From: Aphanomyces cochlioides
Lineage: Eukaryota > Oomycota > Saprolegniomycetes > Saprolegniales > Verrucalvaceae
Direction of reading: 5' to 3'
DNA: 64,000 bases
Assembly: GCA_019828595.1 (NCBI GenBank)
Contig: JAHQRK010000003.1
Span: 2,108,001-2,172,000 of the forward strand
Position 1 is the first letter of the stretch, and each line of letters opens with the position of its first letter. Below the pieces are notes generated by a model. That model ran no database searches. It was not told where the DNA came from and saw only the letters and a program-made list of their open reading frames with translations. The position numbers and the translations under genes were made by a program. Shown here in pieces: positions 62,547 to 64,000 of this stretch.

Positions 62547-63785
62547 ATGGAGACGCCGACTCCACCCCAAAAGAGGCCAAGGAATAGCACTGGCGGTGCT
62601 GGATTAAGCAGTGCAAAAGCCAAGACGAAAGCTAAAGTACCTGCGGGTTCGGTTGCATCAAAGCCTAATCTTGTCGTATCGACAGAAGCAGCGAAAAATG
62701 CGTCAACGCCATTGAACTCCAGTGTTCCTGCCATGTACATGGGACTCCCAATGTACATGCCAATCAACCCTTATTTGAAACGACCTCAAGTAGCATTGCA
62801 CGGCATGGCCATGGATCGGAGCAATGCGCTCCTCCACTCGAAGTTGAAAGTGGATGGACCGGCGGGTGCAACGCCGAAGACATCGTCCTCGCCAGGGACT
62901 CGTTATGACAGCTCCTTAGGTTTGCTCACAAAGAAGTTTGTCGCCCTGATTCAAAATGCTGCTGACGGTAATTTGGATTTGAATCAAGCTGCTTTGTCGT
63001 TGGGCGTTCAGAAACGGCGAATATACGACATCACAAATGTGTTGGAGGGCATCGGCTTGATTGAAAAGACGAGCAAGAACAATATCCATTGGAAAGGTGG
63101 TGCGGGTGGAAGTACAACAAGAAATGAGAGCCATGACGATTCGGAATCAGAGAAGGAAGAAATATCGTCCAATTTGACTCATGGGGAAGAAGCTGACAAG
63201 TTGAAAGACGAGATGCATAAACTTGCTGAAGAGGAAAAGTTGTTGGAGCATTACATGCGTCATATGTCAATTAGTGTCAAGCAACTCAATGAGGAAGGCA
63301 TAGACGATGCGAATCCAAACGGAAGTCTCAGTTATATCTCACATGAAGACATCCGTGCATTGACGTCACTGGCAGAGCAGAGTATCATGGCGGTAAAAGC
63401 ACCGCCCGGGACAACTTTGGAAGTGCCTGATCCAGATGAAGGGATGCCGCCTGGCAGTCGAAGGTTTCAGATCTTCTTGAAGAGCAACGAAGGTCCCGTG
63501 GACGTATATTTGGTCAGTCAAGCGTCCACTATTGGAGGAGACAGCGAGCCAAGTGTCAAGAAAGAAGCTATCGAATCCAGTCATATCGGTGCATCAGATG
63601 CAGGTCTCAGTGGCTACGACTCGGATTTTGACTCTGGCTTGTTCAAGTTGGCACCCCTGAAAGCAGATCCAGATTTTTGTTTCAATTTAGACGAAAACGA
63701 AGGTATTTCAGACTTCTTTGGAACCAACACATTTCCAAATCACAGTGAAGAGGCCAACGACGAAAGTAACGACGATGGCTTCTAG
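62547..63785 (+). CDS. E2F: E2F family transcription factor
   Basis: Single exon, 412 residues from [14 protein letters not shown]. The winged-helix DNA-binding domain spans about residues 118-183, with the E2F signature [20 protein letters not shown] and the following KNNIHW. A leucine-rich dimerisation helix follows ([20 protein letters not shown]). The marked box has [18 protein letters not shown] and [19 protein letters not shown]. The C-terminal retinoblastoma-binding motif is [17 protein letters not shown]. All typical E2F parts are present, so it should work with a DP partner and an RB-type repressor to control cell-cycle genes at TTTSSCGC-type sites. The N-terminal 115 residues are low-complexity with Ala/Lys and Pro/Met runs. 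No intron was needed. Confidence 0.95.
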   Translation: METPTPPQKRPRNSTGGAGLSSAKAKTKAKVPAGSVASKPNLVVSTEAAKNASTPLNSSVPAMYMGLPMYMPINPYLKRPQVALHGMAMDRSNALLHSKLKVDGPAGATPKTSSSPGTRYDSSLGLLTKKFVALIQNAADGNLDLNQAALSLGVQKRRIYDITNVLEGIGLIEKTSKNNIHWKGGAGGSTTRNESHDDSESEKEEISSNLTHGEEADKLKDEMHKLAEEEKLLEHYMRHMSISVKQLNEEGIDDANPNGSLSYISHEDIRALTSLAEQSIMAVKAPPGTTLEVPDPDEGMPPGSRRFQIFLKSNEGPVDVYLVSQASTIGGDSEPSVKKEAIESSHIGASDAGLSGYDSDFDSGLFKLAPLKADPDFCFNLDENEGISDFFGTNTFPNHSEEANDESNDDGF

Positions 63786-64000
63786 TGTAATCTTATATAA
63801 TATATGAAACTCGTTTGGGGGGTTCTCTAAAGGTGCTAAGTCGATTTAGCGAGGCTACTGGCCAGATAGAAATATTGATATTTATGGAGACAGATATTTC
63901 ATGGGGGTTGCTGTGTTAATGATGAAAACAGTCTGAATGCAATTAGACAGTATGTTTCCAGGACAAAATCGACCTCTTTATCAACTTCGAACGATTGTCC
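63786..64000. other. Downstream flank of E2F; nothing seen
   Basis: 215 bp after the E2F stop to the window end. It starts with an AT-rich stretch suitable for 3' processing (AATCTTATATAATATATGAAA). No open frame of note or RNA gene. Confidence 0.5.

Overview
The window looks like nuclear DNA from a flagellated eukaryotic microbe, most probably an oomycete. The grounds are: GC in the low forties; genes packed on both strands with gaps often below 150 bp; nearly every multi-exon gene cut by very small introns (about 29-67 nt, mostly 40-45) where only GT...AG is strictly kept; several flagellum-associated genes beside ordinary housekeeping genes; and one U12-type AT-AC intron. The species cannot be settled from the sequence alone.

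Layout. 1-1,377: C-terminal part of nucleoporin Nup107 (+), cut by the window edge. 1,391-14,220: a dynein heavy chain (-) of about 4,100 residues whose AAA1 ATPase site is destroyed. 14,867-17,919: secreted trefoil/GH31 alpha-glucosidase (-). 18,770-24,334: two tandem, decayed copies of a large membrane-protein module (-). 24,799-26,894: organellar-type glutamyl-tRNA synthetase in eleven exons (+). 27,019-28,968: membrane-anchored TPR-methyltransferase (-). 29,107-30,190: one small spliced gene and one doubtful one (-). 30,196-39,211: a giant protein (+) with coiled coils, IQ motif, Clu domain, a LamG fold interrupted by a coiled coil, and FBXL-type leucine-rich repeats. 40,334-43,778: an unknown protein, a coiled-coil protein and a small conserved beta-rich protein with the AT-AC intron. 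45,679-48,321: poly(A) polymerase (+). 48,330-51,419: unknown gene (-). 51,690-53,730: a complete pogo-type DNA transposon with perfect 26-bp inverted repeats and TA target duplication. 53,778-60,427: two tandem nardilysin-like M16 peptidases (+). 60,585-62,288: FAM227 (FWWh) protein (-). 62,547-63,785: an E2F transcription factor (+).

How the genes relate. There are no operons; neighbours are mostly convergent or divergent with very short spacers. Dynein, FAM227 and perhaps the Clu/LamG/LRR protein point to a motile zoospore stage. The most unusual items are the catalytically dead dynein, the LamG fold split by a coiled coil, the tandem module pair disabled largely by tiny tandem duplications, the transposon with a HIRAN-like antisense reading frame, and the AT-AC intron. 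About 4.5 kb (14.2-14.9, 17.9-18.8, 39.2-40.3, 43.8-45.7 kb) has no gene I can defend.
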